Shown: positions 5,256-12,271, counted from the first letter of the stretch. The stretch is 16,894 bases of DNA from CAYIGN01 sp964363055 (GCA_964363055.1 CAYIGN010000009.1:1-16894); one strand, 5' to 3'. Made by a program: numbers and translations. Notes: a model not told the origin generated them from the letters alone.

Positions 5256-7793
5256 ATGCGTTACCATCCGCAAGAAATTGAACAGAAATGGCAGAAACGG
5301 TGGCTCCGCGCCAAAACCTACGAGTCGGATTTGAAGCGCGCCAAAAAGCCCTTCTATAACCTAATGATGTTTCCGTATCCGTCGGCAGAGGGGCTGCATG
5401 TGGGCAATGTGTACGCCTTTACCGGCGCCGATATTTACGGGCGTTTCAAGCGGATGCAGGGATATGACGTGTTTGAACCGATTGGGTTGGACGGCTTTGG
5501 AATCCATTCTGAAAATTACGCCCTGAAGATCGGTAAGCATCCGGCGGAACAAGCCAAAGTATCTGAGAAAAATTTCTATCGCCAGCTTGGGATGATCGGT
5601 AATGGCTTTGCCTGGCGGGAGAAGCTGGAGACCTATGACCCCGATTATTATAAATGGACCCAATGGATTTTTGTGCAGATGTTCAAGCGCGGCTTGGCGT
5701 ACCGCAAAAAGCAGGCGGTGAATTGGTGCCCTTCGTGTAAGACCGTGCTCGCGGATGAGCAAGTGATTGGAGGCAGGTGCGAGCGGTGCTCCAGTATCGT
5801 CGCGAAGAAAGATCTGGAGCAGTGGTTTTTTCGCATCACGGAGTACGCGGACCGGCTCTTGAAAAATCTTGAAAAACTTGATTGGTCGCCGCGCGTCAAA
5901 ATCGCACAGCAGGAATGGATCGGCCGATCCGAAGGCGCGGAGATTGAATTTAGAATCAAGAATCAAGAATCAAGAATCAAGGTTTTTACGACAAGGCCGG
6001 ATACGCTGTTTGGCGTGACGTATCTCGTGGTGGCGCCGGAACATCCGGTCATCAAGAATCAAGAATCAAGAATCAAGAATTACGCAGAGATTGCGGAATA
6101 CGCGGCGCGCGCGAGCGGGAAAGCGGAGGGGGAGCGGATTGCGGCCGGATATGAAAAAACCGGAGTTGAATTGAAAGGCATCAAGGCGGTTAATCCGGCA
6201 AATAATGAGGAGATTTCGATTTTTGTCGCCGACTATGTTTTGGCTGGTTATGGTACGGGCGCCATTATGGCGGTTCCGGCGCATGATGATAGAGATTTAG
6301 AGTTCGCAAAAAGGTACGATTTGAAAATAAAAGCAGTTGTAGCACAAGTTGACTCCGCAAGCGATGTCTTTCCTGGTTTGGGGCTTGGCAAAGAAATGAG
6401 TATCAGAGAATCGGGGTTTGCTCATTTAGGAGAAGGAATACTCATAGATTCAGGACAGTTTAGTGGAATGAAATCCGAGGATGCGAAATGGGATATTACG
6501 AAGTTTGTCGTTGGAAAACGAACGGCGCAGTACCATCTTCGTGACTGGCTGATTTCGCGTCAGCGCTATTGGGGACCGTCTATCCCGATGATTTTCTGCG
6601 ATGCGTGCGCCGCCGCGGGAAAAGGCGAGCGCAAAGACATGCCCGGATGGTATGCGGTGCCGGAAAAATCATTACCCGTAAAACTTCCGTTTGTCAAAAA
6701 TTTCCATCCCACGGGTACGGATCAATCGCCGCTTGCCTCTGTCGCGTCATTTTACAATGCCCGGTGTCCTTCGTGCAAAAAATTGGCGCGGCGCGAGACC
6801 GACGTGTCGGACACATTTCTGGATTCGGCGTGGTATTTTCTGCGTTACCCGAGCGTGAAAAATAAAAAAGCCGCATGGGATTCCGCCACAACGAAAAAAT
6901 GGCTGCCGGTGAATATGTACATCGGCGGAGCCGAGCATGCAGTATTGCATCTTCTCTATTCTCGGTTTCTCGCGATGGTATTTCATGATTGGGGATTGAC
7001 TGATTTTGAAGAGCCGTTTACCAAGTTCCGCAGCCACGGGCTGCTTATCAGCGGCGGTGCTAAAATGTCAAAATCGCGCGGCAATGTAGTGAATCCCGAC
7101 GAGTATATCCGCGCCTATGGCGCGGATGCCCTGCGGATGTATCTCATGTTTTTGGGACCGTTTGAACAGGGCGGGGACTTCAGTGATACGGGTATACGGG
7201 GGATTACGAGATTTTTGGAGCGAGTATGGCGATTTTTACAGAACATGGGTCTGAAAAATCCAAATGTCAAAATCCAAATGCCCAATAAAATCCCAAGTTC
7301 AAAATCCCAAATTCAAAAAACTTTACATCGGACAATCAAGAAAGTAACGGAAGACATTGAGGGATTGCAGTATAACACCGCGATATCGGCGCTGATGGTG
7401 CTCTTGAACGAATTTAAAGGTGGAATGTCGAATGTAGGACTTCGTCAGATTGAAATATTTTTGAAACTTCTTGCGCCATTCGCGCCCCACATCACCGAAG
7501 AACTATGGCAGCGGATGAGGAGACAAGAGACAAGAGACAAGAGACAAGGATTTCAATCCATTCATCGCGAGCCGTGGCCGAAATACGATCCGAGGCTGGC
7601 GGTTGAGGACACGTTTGATTTGATCGTGCAAGTGGATGGGAAAACCCGGGACATCATCGAGGCGAGGATGGGGATTTCCCGGGACGAGGCGATTCGAAAA
7701 GCGCGCGAGGCCGAATCCGTCCGCCGCCATCTCACAGCCGAGCCGGAGAAAGTAATTTTCGTCCCGAACAAACTGATCAACTTCGTGATATAG
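5256..7793 (+). CDS. leuS: Leucyl-tRNA synthetase
   Basis: 845 residues from ATG 5256, chosen over 5214 because MRYHPQEIEQKWQ is the family start and a promoter lies 7 nt upstream. It charges tRNA-Leu in the cytoplasm. Seen in order: YPSAEGLHVGN, with HVGN for the HIGH motif; two CxxC pairs (CPSC, CERC); the CP1 editing domain with VFTTRPDTLFG and GTGAIMAVPAHDDRD; RDWLISRQRYWG; DVSDTFLDSAWYFLRY; KMSKS at 603-607; the anticodon-binding helices; and a C-terminal VDGKTRD domain. Compared with ordinary LeuRS, polar insertions occur exactly where four heptad tracts lie: two in the editing domain, one before the anticodon-binding domain and one before HREPWP. All core motifs are kept, so the enzyme should be active. 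Confidence 0.97.
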   Translation: MRYHPQEIEQKWQKRWLRAKTYESDLKRAKKPFYNLMMFPYPSAEGLHVGNVYAFTGADIYGRFKRMQGYDVFEPIGLDGFGIHSENYALKIGKHPAEQAKVSEKNFYRQLGMIGNGFAWREKLETYDPDYYKWTQWIFVQMFKRGLAYRKKQAVNWCPSCKTVLADEQVIGGRCERCSSIVAKKDLEQWFFRITEYADRLLKNLEKLDWSPRVKIAQQEWIGRSEGAEIEFRIKNQESRIKVFTTRPDTLFGVTYLVVAPEHPVIKNQESRIKNYAEIAEYAARASGKAEGERIAAGYEKTGVELKGIKAVNPANNEEISIFVADYVLAGYGTGAIMAVPAHDDRDLEFAKRYDLKIKAVVAQVDSASDVFPGLGLGKEMSIRESGFAHLGEGILIDSGQFSGMKSEDAKWDITKFVVGKRTAQYHLRDWLISRQRYWGPSIPMIFCDACAAAGKGERKDMPGWYAVPEKSLPVKLPFVKNFHPTGTDQSPLASVASFYNARCPSCKKLARRETDVSDTFLDSAWYFLRYPSVKNKKAAWDSATTKKWLPVNMYIGGAEHAVLHLLYSRFLAMVFHDWGLTDFEEPFTKFRSHGLLISGGAKMSKSRGNVVNPDEYIRAYGADALRMYLMFLGPFEQGGDFSDTGIRGITRFLERVWRFLQNMGLKNPNVKIQMPNKIPSSKSQIQKTLHRTIKKVTEDIEGLQYNTAISALMVLLNEFKGGMSNVGLRQIEIFLKLLAPFAPHITEELWQRMRRQETRDKRQGFQSIHREPWPKYDPRLAVEDTFDLIVQVDGKTRDIIEARMGISRDEAIRKAREAESVRRHLTAEPEKVIFVPNKLINFVI
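5954..5981 (+). repeat. Perfect AATCAAG x4 array, leuS editing domain, copy 1
   Basis: Four identical AATCAAG units with no mismatch, encoding IKNQESRIK just before VFTTRPDTLFG. Confidence 0.95.
6051..6080 (+). repeat. AATCAAG x4 array, leuS editing domain, copy 2
   Basis: The same heptamer four times (first unit CATCAAG), again encoding IKNQESRIK, now after APEHPV. A 27-nt stretch is identical to the first array and starts exactly 96 nt (32 codons) downstream, in the same frame. Confidence 0.95.
7261..7318 (+). repeat. Degenerate CAA-heptad tract in leuS
   Basis: CAA at 7261, 7268 and 7275 in 7-nt steps, then at 7283, 7294, 7300, 7308 and 7314. It encodes the polar link KNPNVKIQMPNKIPSSKSQI between the catalytic core and the anticodon-binding domain, the same position as the metG tract. 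Confidence 0.65.
7521..7548 (+). repeat. Perfect AGACAAG x4 array in leuS
   Basis: Four identical AGACAAG units encode RRQETRDKRQG in a loop before SIHREPWP. Confidence 0.95.
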
Positions 7794-7996
7794 GATTTTA
7801 ACCAGTGATTTGGCGACTGAGCATTTACCCCGCCCCGTCCACTCCACTTAACATCCGGTCCGATCGTCCCGCTTGTTTAGTAATGTCCTCGGCGGGGTAT
7901 ATATGTGAATAGGATGGATGGAGAATAAGGAGGATAAGTGGAGATGGAGAGAAATGGATGTGGATAACTCCTGCTGGGGGGGGGGTATAGTGTGAT
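7794..7996. other. Intergenic region: inverted repeat, cytosine-free stretch, G10 tract
   Basis: No gene is supported here. A 9-bp inverted pair TACCCCGCC (7826-7834) and GGCGGGGTA (7891-7899) could form a loose stem. From 7894 to 7967 the plus strand has no cytosine for 74 nt and is rich in GGA and GAT runs; the minus strand is correspondingly free of G, as in Rho-loading sites. It is followed by ten consecutive G (7976-7985) directly before a TATAGT (7986-7991) that could be a -10 box for the pilin operon, with TGGATA (7961-7966) as a weak -35 candidate 19 bp away. No leuS terminator is evident. Confidence 0.5.
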
Positions 7997-8281
7997 ATGC
8001 TTTCTGGTATGGATCTCCTTGAGCAATACAAAAAGCAGTATCCCGAAACATTCAAGCAAAAACCCCAATGGCAGCCGTCGGATGAATACGGCTTTTTTAT
8101 CCGTCTGGTGATGCGGCTTTCAAGAGGGAGGGTACGGGATACCAGGCAGGCGGCACGGGTCTTGCTGATCGCCGCGGCGGTCATACTGTTGCTCTCGCTA
8201 TTTTTCTTTGTTGGCGTGCCGGGGTTTGGCCCAGAGACAAAGCCGCTTGCGCCCGGGGCGCACCCCGATCTGGAGAGGTAA
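7997..8281 (+). CDS. Small single-span membrane protein upstream of the pilin
   Basis: 94 residues from ATG 7997, or 90 from ATG 8009; the sequence does not decide between them. The N-terminal half is polar and aromatic (QYKKQYPETFKQK), with a basic stretch RLSRGRVRDTRQ before one clear transmembrane helix, VLLIAAAVILLLSLFFFVGV. A short proline-rich tail follows. The basic residues before the helix place the N-terminus in the cytoplasm. No family recognised. It ends 10 nt before the pilin start and so is probably in the same operon; a role in pilus assembly is possible from position alone. Confidence 0.65.
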   Translation: MLSGMDLLEQYKKQYPETFKQKPQWQPSDEYGFFIRLVMRLSRGRVRDTRQAARVLLIAAAVILLLSLFFFVGVPGFGPETKPLAPGAHPDLER

Positions 8282-8291
8282 GAAAGAAATT

Positions 8292-8942
8292 ATGACGAGA
8301 TCCAAATATCCGGCGATTGCTAAAGGGTTTACGCTGTTAGAAGTCAGACACCCGTGGTGTGTGCCGTTCCGACGCTCTCGGGATGGACTTCTAACGGGGT
8401 TTACCCTCGTGGAACTTTTGGTGGTGATATCCATTATCAGTTTGCTGTCTTCGGTGGTGCTCACCTCGGTAAATAGCGCCCGCTCCAAAGCGCGCAATGC
8501 GCGCGAAAAAGTGGATGTGAAGCAAATCATCACCGCGCTGGAACTGGCGCGCAGCAACAGCGCGAATGATAAATACCCGCTCTCCGGGTCCGGCGGCGCC
8601 ACTTGGAGTTGTCTCAAGTCAAGCGGGAGTTGCTGGAGAGACAACTATTCTGCGATGCCGGCTGATCAGTTCGCCTTTCTCCAGAGCTATCTTCCTACGA
8701 TGCCGCAGACCGCGGTCAACACCAGCGGCGGCTCATCGTGCTACGCATACGACAGTTATCTCTATGTTTCCAATCAGCCAAGTCCGGTGGGGACATTCAC
8801 TTTTTCCGGCGGCCCTAGCGCGTTTATCATCTGGGCTAAAGAGACCTCGGGCGGATTTGATCCGGGCGAATGCCCGGGGCATGATGCCGGATCCTATGAT
8901 TGCGGCTTGCGCTATTGCTATCAATTCATCGGGCCGAACTGA
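8292..8942 (+). CDS. Type IV pilin-like protein (prepilin) with duplicated cleavage motif
   Basis: 216 residues from ATG 8292, with GAGAGG upstream. Pilins are cut by prepilin peptidase after the Gly of G|FTLxE and assemble through the helix that follows. Here the motif occurs twice: G12-FTLLE and G36-FTLVE. Only the second is followed by the hydrophobic helix LLVVISIISLLSSVVL, so it should be the working site, leaving a 36-residue leader instead of about 12. The 24 extra residues come from a palindromic DNA insertion. After the helix the protein has a small globular domain rich in Gly, Ser and Tyr with seven Cys, probably in disulfides. Patescibacteria commonly use such pili for attachment and DNA uptake. 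Confidence 0.88.
   Translation: MTRSKYPAIAKGFTLLEVRHPWCVPFRRSRDGLLTGFTLVELLVVISIISLLSSVVLTSVNSARSKARNAREKVDVKQIITALELARSNSANDKYPLSGSGGATWSCLKSSGSCWRDNYSAMPADQFAFLQSYLPTMPQTAVNTSGGSSCYAYDSYLYVSNQPSPVGTFTFSGGPSAFIIWAKETSGGFDPGECPGHDAGSYDCGLRYCYQFIGPN
8325..8404. mobile_element. 64-bp palindromic insertion in the pilin gene flanked by 8-bp direct repeats
   Basis: GGGTTTAC occurs at 8325-8332 and 8397-8404. Between them lie 64 bp with inverted arms GTTAGAAGTC (8336-8345) and GACTTCTAAC (8386-8395) and an internal hairpin ACACC/GGTGT (8348-8360). Insert plus one repeat is 72 bp, so the reading frame is kept. This looks like a small element with a target duplication, but recombination between two pilin genes could also have produced it. 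Confidence 0.6.
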
Positions 8943-8971
8943 TCCCTGAAATCGGCCTTGGCTTCACTCAA

Positions 8972-8996
8972 AACCCCGGCCGCATGCGGCCGGGTT
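8972..8996 (+). terminator. GC-rich hairpin after the pilin gene
   Basis: A stem centred on the perfect palindrome GGCCGCATGCGGCC (8978-8991) extends outwards to AA...TT with one bulged C. It lies 30 nt after the pilin stop. The following TTCTAT is only a weak U-tract, so termination is probable rather than certain. Confidence 0.5.
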
Positions 8997-9004
8997 CTAT
9001 ACCA

Positions 9005-9658
9005 ATGATGAGGATTATCTCGCTTACTGAAGTATCCGAAGATGAGGCAGCGGCGCGGGTTGCGGAGATGACGAAGTCGGGTGGAGTGGCGGGTGTGCCG
9101 ACTGATACGGTCTATGGGCTGGTGTGCGACGCGCGCAATACCGAGGCGATCCGGCGGATGTTTATGATGAAGAAGCGTCCGCGGGAAAAGGCCTTTCCGA
9201 TTTTTGTCAAAGACATTGCAACGGCGCGTTTTTATGCGTACATCTCGGATGTCAAAGCTGGATTTTTGGAAAAAGTATGGCCCGGAGGGGTGACAGCGGT
9301 ATTCCAGCATAAAGAAAAGCTGCCGCCGGTCCTGACCGGAGGGCTGCCGACATTGGGTATCCGCATACCCGACGCTCCGTTTCTCTCGGGCCTTCTAATG
9401 CGCCTTGATTTTCCGCTCGCGCAGACCTCAGCGAATATCTCAGACAGTCCTCCGGCTAAGACCGCGACTGAGGCCGTGGCGTATTTTCAAAATGAGAAAG
9501 AACAGCCGGACATCATCATTGACGGCGGTCCCCTTGGGGGCGCATCTTCAACAGTGATTGATTTTACCGGAGCGCATCCGCTTATACTGCGCGCGGGCCC
9601 TGTCTCAAAACGAGATCTTGGTGCCTTGTATCGCGGTCTTTTTAATGATACACAATAG
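9005..9658 (+). CDS. tsaC: L-threonylcarbamoyladenylate synthase (TsaC/Sua5/YrdC family)
   Basis: 217 residues from ATG 9005, or one less from 9008; an earlier in-frame start at 8900 would run back into the pilin. The enzyme makes threonylcarbamoyl-AMP from threonine, bicarbonate and ATP, the first step of the t6A37 modification of ANN-decoding tRNAs. The YrdC signature is clear: GVPTDTVYGL, KKRPREKAFPIFV, WPGGVTAVF, TLGIRIPD, QTSANISDSPP and IDGG followed by SSTVIDF. The length is that of the YrdC/TsaC short form, without the extra Sua5 domain. No Shine-Dalgarno sequence is seen, and the start lies directly after the pilin hairpin. Confidence 0.94.
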   Translation: MMRIISLTEVSEDEAAARVAEMTKSGGVAGVPTDTVYGLVCDARNTEAIRRMFMMKKRPREKAFPIFVKDIATARFYAYISDVKAGFLEKVWPGGVTAVFQHKEKLPPVLTGGLPTLGIRIPDAPFLSGLLMRLDFPLAQTSANISDSPPAKTATEAVAYFQNEKEQPDIIIDGGPLGGASSTVIDFTGAHPLILRAGPVSKRDLGALYRGLFNDTQ

Positions 9659-9665
9659 AGAGGAA

Positions 9666-9694
9666 TTGGCTCTTTCAGGACATATTATTATAGA
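9666..9694 (+). promoter_or_regulatory. Possible promoter of the zinc-ribbon gene
   Basis: TTGGCT (9666-9671), 17 bp, then TATAGA (9689-9694), with overlapping TATTAT alternatives. It stands just after the tsaC stop and before GGGGAGGG, a Shine-Dalgarno site for the ATG at 9713. Confidence 0.35.
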
Positions 9695-9712
9695 GACGGG
9701 GAGGGCGAAAAA

Positions 9713-9922
9713 ATGTCAGAAGAGAATGAAGGATCGCGGATTGAAATACCGAAATGCCCGCGTTGCGGTAGGATGCGGGCGGTTGAAGAATCCGGCCCAA
9801 TATGGAAGCATCTTTCCTCAGAGGAGTTGTATGAGTTGGCCAGGGGGTTTCGGCTGGTTGAATTTTCGCGGCAGAGCTGTCCCGATTGTGCAACGGCGAT
9901 TTGGCGGGAGAAAATGCGGTGA
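9713..9922 (+). CDS. Small zinc-ribbon-like protein of unknown function
   Basis: 69 residues. Two Cys pairs, CPRC (residues 15-18) and CPDC (56-59), would form one four-Cys zinc site. Between them is a helical segment with WKHLSSEELYELARGF. The protein is otherwise charged and soluble. Similar small proteins with spaced CxxC pairs are common, but no family is recognised. The Shine-Dalgarno GGGGAGGG lies 8 nt upstream and a terminator follows, so it may be its own transcript. Confidence 0.65.
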   Translation: MSEENEGSRIEIPKCPRCGRMRAVEESGPIWKHLSSEELYELARGFRLVEFSRQSCPDCATAIWREKMR

Positions 9923-9946
9923 CCGTCCCCGATTTTGGGAAGACGG

Positions 9947-9976
9947 AGCGCCCGGCCCATGCCGCGCGCTTTTTTT
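9947..9976 (+). terminator. Probable Rho-independent terminator
   Basis: AGCGC (9947-9951) pairs with GCGCT (9966-9970), with a small inner GGC/GCC stem, and runs into seven T (9970-9976). It follows the zinc-ribbon gene by 24 nt. Confidence 0.6.
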
Positions 9977-9996
9977 AACCAAAGGGTGTTTTCTTC

Positions 9997-10026
9997 TTGA
10001 CGCATTGCTTAGGCCGGAGGGATAAT
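9997..10026 (+). promoter_or_regulatory. Promoter of the nucleotidyltransferase/dCMP deaminase operon
   Basis: TTGACG (9997-10002), an 18-bp spacer and GATAAT (10021-10026). This leaves a leader of about 26 nt before ATG 10059 containing GAGGAG at 10034, so the transcript has a leader, unlike several others here. Confidence 0.6.
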
Positions 10027-10058
10027 AGCAGCAGAGGAGTAGTTACTAAAAAAGAGCT

Positions 10059-10661
10059 ATGCCAGCGATCAAAACGCGCCTTGCTTCTATTCTTAATATA
10101 AAAACCAGCTTTGATGACAGATTCATTCGCGATTTTGACGTGCTCGAGAGCGTGGTCACGCAGTTCAAAAAACAAGGCCTAAAGGTGGTGCTGACCCAGG
10201 GAGTTTGGGATCTTATCCACGAGGGGCACGCCAAGTACTTGGAGGCGGCCAAATCGTTCGGGGATATTCTGGTGGTGGGGCTGGACTCGGATGAACTTAC
10301 CCGTGCGCGCAAGGGGCCGAATCGGCCGATTGTGCCGGAGCGGGAGCGGGTAGAGATGCTTCTTCATCTTCGCCATGTGGATATCGTGACCATCCGCGAC
10401 GCGCATCACGACATCGGGCACCTGATTCGGCTGGTGAAGCCCCATGTGCTGGTTACTTCATCCAGCACCGCCGATTTTAAGTACGATTTACAAAATGGGG
10501 TATACGATAAGTTTTGCAAAAAAATCGTGACGCTCCCCCCTCAGGCCACTACCCATACCAGCGCCCGTATCCGCAACCTGACGATTGAAGGAGCGGAGAA
10601 GCTTGCGTATGAAGTCGGTAAGCTGACGAAAAACTTTATAAAACAGATTAGGAGCACATAG
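10059..10661 (+). CDS. Cytidylyltransferase-like nucleotidyltransferase (RfaE2-like)
   Basis: 200 residues. The Rossmann-type nucleotidyltransferase core begins at about residue 42: VVLTQGVWDLIHEGHAKYL with the HxGH nucleotide-binding motif (H54-E-G-H57), then AAKSFGDILVVGLDSD and RPIVPERERVEMLLHLRHVD, the usual phosphate-binding region. This is the family of ADP-heptose synthase C-terminal domain, glycerol-3-phosphate cytidylyltransferase and FAD synthetase. The substrate cannot be fixed; the usual NGCFDLLH is TQGVWDLIH here. A conserved-looking 40-residue N-terminal extension and a basic C-terminal helix are additional. It is followed after one base by the deaminase gene, which carries a related-looking N-terminus, so the two may act together. 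Confidence 0.85.
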   Translation: MPAIKTRLASILNIKTSFDDRFIRDFDVLESVVTQFKKQGLKVVLTQGVWDLIHEGHAKYLEAAKSFGDILVVGLDSDELTRARKGPNRPIVPERERVEMLLHLRHVDIVTIRDAHHDIGHLIRLVKPHVLVTSSSTADFKYDLQNGVYDKFCKKIVTLPPQATTHTSARIRNLTIEGAEKLAYEVGKLTKNFIKQIRST

Positions 10662-10662
10662 C

Positions 10663-11493
10663 ATGCACTGCGCGGTTATCGCCTATATCCCGGCTATCCA
10701 CAGAGGATATATTGACTTCTTTAGAAAATATCCGGGGACGCTGTATGTGCTTGATGAAGAACTCGTGGCAGAGGTTCCGCGAATGGAGCGGGATATTCGT
10801 GCCTTGGCGCCCATTGAGGTGAAAGCGCTTTTGGAAGGATTAAAAATTTTTGAAGAAATACGGGTACTGGATAAAAGCATTCTGCCGCAGATTCAAAGCG
10901 AGATACTGTCGATCGTGATGCCGGATGAGGATGTGAGCCGGCAATTTGCCGAGACGCATCTGCCGGGCAAAGGGGTTGAGTTTGTTTCGGTATTTTTGCG
11001 CTGGGACAAGCAGATTTCCACCAAGGAATTTGAAGTGCCGCAGGACAGAATTATTTCTTATGACGAAGCCCATAAGGAATTGATGGTTGCGGTTTCGCGC
11101 GAGGCCGAGAAAAGCCCGGACTGGTGGCGGCAGATCGGAGCGATAATCGTAAGAGACGGAAAGCCCTTACTTGCGGGTTTTAACCGGCCCATACCATCCA
11201 AGGATTATACTTTCGGCCCTTTCGGCGACCCGCGCAGCAATTTTGACGCGGGCGAGCGGATTGAATTTGCCAAAGCGCTTCACGCCGAAGCCGCGGTTAT
11301 TGCCCAAGCCGCGCGGCAAGGCATCCCGCTGGAAGGCGCGTCGCTCTACGTTACAACTTTCCCCTGCCCGGTCTGCGCCAAATCCATAGCCGAAGCCGGC
11401 ATCAAGCGGGTGTATTATTCAAAAGGATACTCATTACTGGATGCCGAAGACGTGCTTCGGGCCTACGGGGTGGAGATAGTAATGGTGAGATAG
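10663..11493 (+). CDS. dCMP/cytidine deaminase-family protein with N-terminal extension
   Basis: 276 residues, against about 150-180 for typical dCMP deaminases. The zinc deaminase domain is C-terminal: GAIIVRDGKPLLAGFNRPIP, H207-A-E209 as zinc ligand and proton shuttle, and PC235-PV-C238 for the other ligands, followed by GIKRVYYSKGY. It probably converts dCMP to dUMP, which feeds the ThyA encoded nearby. The first 130 residues are different: AYIPAIHRGYIDFFRKYPG then TLYVL resembles the start of a nucleotidyltransferase-like fold with HRGY in place of HxGH. AGGAG lies upstream of the ATG, which is one base after the previous stop, so the two genes are co-transcribed. Confidence 0.85.
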   Translation: MHCAVIAYIPAIHRGYIDFFRKYPGTLYVLDEELVAEVPRMERDIRALAPIEVKALLEGLKIFEEIRVLDKSILPQIQSEILSIVMPDEDVSRQFAETHLPGKGVEFVSVFLRWDKQISTKEFEVPQDRIISYDEAHKELMVAVSREAEKSPDWWRQIGAIIVRDGKPLLAGFNRPIPSKDYTFGPFGDPRSNFDAGERIEFAKALHAEAAVIAQAARQGIPLEGASLYVTTFPCPVCAKSIAEAGIKRVYYSKGYSLLDAEDVLRAYGVEIVMVR

Positions 11494-11537
11494 AAGAATA
11501 TTTGATGGCAGGATAAAAAGATAGGGAAATAAAAAGG

Positions 11538-11566
11538 TTGATCGTGCGCATATAATCTGCTATCAT
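11538..11566 (+). promoter_or_regulatory. Leaderless-type promoter of the second hicBA pair
   Basis: TTGATC (11538-11543), 17 bp, TATCAT (11561-11566), then 8 nt to ATG 11575. A perfect TATAAT at 11551-11556 is an alternative -10 but lacks a good -35. No Shine-Dalgarno sequence is present. Confidence 0.6.
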
Positions 11567-11574
11567 GGGTTTAT

Positions 11575-11859
11575 ATGTCAAAAGCACGAGCCGATATCAC
11601 ATTATCCGTTACTTTACTCAAGGAAGGCGAGCAATTCATTGTTTATTCTCCGGCTTTGGATTTATCCGCGTGCGGCAAGACACTGGAGGAGGCGCGCCGC
11701 CGTTTTGGAGAAGCAGCAATGCTTTTTATTGAGGAGCTTCATAAAAAAGGGACTCTTGAGGAAGTCTTTGGCGGTTTGGGATGGCGCAAAAAGGATTCAG
11801 GTTTTGTTCCGCCGCTGGTGGTCGGGCAGGAAAATTATACTATTCCGGCTTATGCGTGA
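11575..11859 (+). CDS. HicB-like antitoxin
   Basis: 94 residues. LLKEGEQFIVYSPALDLSAC, GKTLEEARRRFGEAAMLFIE, then HKKGTLEEVFGGLGW form the HicB-like (PF15919-type) antitoxin pattern, with the strand-turn-strand start and the T-EEA helix. It would bind the HicA toxin encoded 6 nt downstream. It is a different subfamily from the first HicB in this window, as is its toxin, so cross-neutralisation is not expected. Confidence 0.82.
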   Translation: MSKARADITLSVTLLKEGEQFIVYSPALDLSACGKTLEEARRRFGEAAMLFIEELHKKGTLEEVFGGLGWRKKDSGFVPPLVVGQENYTIPAYA

Positions 11860-11865
11860 TTCTCT

Positions 11866-12099
11866 ATGCCGCATCTTGCGCCGATCCATTGGAAAAAATT
11901 CGAAAAGTTTCTTTTGTATGTCGGCTGCGTATTGGAACGGGAACATGGAGACCATCGGGTTTATTGGCGGGTTGGACTATCCCGTCCGATCGTCATCCAG
12001 CGCGTCAAAGCCATACCTGTTTTTGTAGTACGCAACAATCTGCGGCTGTTGGGTATATCCGTGGAGACGTATCTGGAAGTGTTGGAAAAGCATTTGTAG
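11866..12099 (+). CDS. HicA-like mRNA interferase toxin
   Basis: 77 residues. IHWKKFEKFLLYVGCVLERE is the first helix and strand; GDHRVYWRVGLSRPIVIQ holds the conserved catalytic-type His; IPVFVVRNNLRLLGISVETY is the typical C-terminal end. HicA proteins cut mRNA until bound by HicB. It starts 6 nt after the antitoxin stop and has no promoter of its own visible. Confidence 0.85.
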   Translation: MPHLAPIHWKKFEKFLLYVGCVLEREHGDHRVYWRVGLSRPIVIQRVKAIPVFVVRNNLRLLGISVETYLEVLEKHL

Positions 12100-12130
12100 A
12101 CGAGTAGTATCTTGCTTGATCGCGGCTGAT

Positions 12131-12214
12131 ATGAAAGAGAAGCACCCGGGAGACCCGGCGATGTCGGTGGCCGCGTGCCATGAGATGATTGAGAAGGATG
12201 TGATGCCCGTGTAA
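12131..12214 (+). other. Short open frame of 27 codons, possible gene fragment
   Basis: Between the second hicA and the terminator, a short frame encodes a Cys/His-containing peptide with HPGDPAMSVAACHEMIEKDV. The composition looks protein-like rather than random, but there is no Shine-Dalgarno sequence and no family match. It may be the remnant of a lost gene or chance. The rest of 12100-12235 shows nothing. Confidence 0.2.
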
Positions 12215-12235
12215 TGTGGCTTCTTTCGAGATTAT

Positions 12236-12271
12236 GCAAAAACAGGCCGCCTGTAGGCGGCCTGTTTTTGC
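12236..12271. terminator. Bidirectional Rho-independent terminator
   Basis: A perfect 16-bp stem (12236-12251 with 12256-12271, loop TGTA), with GGCCGCC as core, flanked by A5 on one side and T5 on the other. It sits between the converging hicBA and thyA-HIT transcripts and can stop both. Confidence 0.92.

Noticed and set aside
5361..5966. Minus-strand ORF of 201 codons inside leuS
   Set aside because: Antisense shadow of a strongly conserved gene; composition reflects leuS codon use.
5954..6080. CRISPR-like repeat-spacer-repeat
   Set aside because: Only two copies, each an internal heptamer array, inside the leuS reading frame; no cas genes.
7794..7996. Possible tRNA or structured RNA
   Set aside because: No cloverleaf, CCA end or T-loop motif; only one loose 9-bp stem.
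7825..8184. Minus-strand ORF of 119 codons over the pilin leader
   Set aside because: Ser/Pro/His-rich product of the G-free minus strand; no start signal, overlaps the small membrane protein gene.
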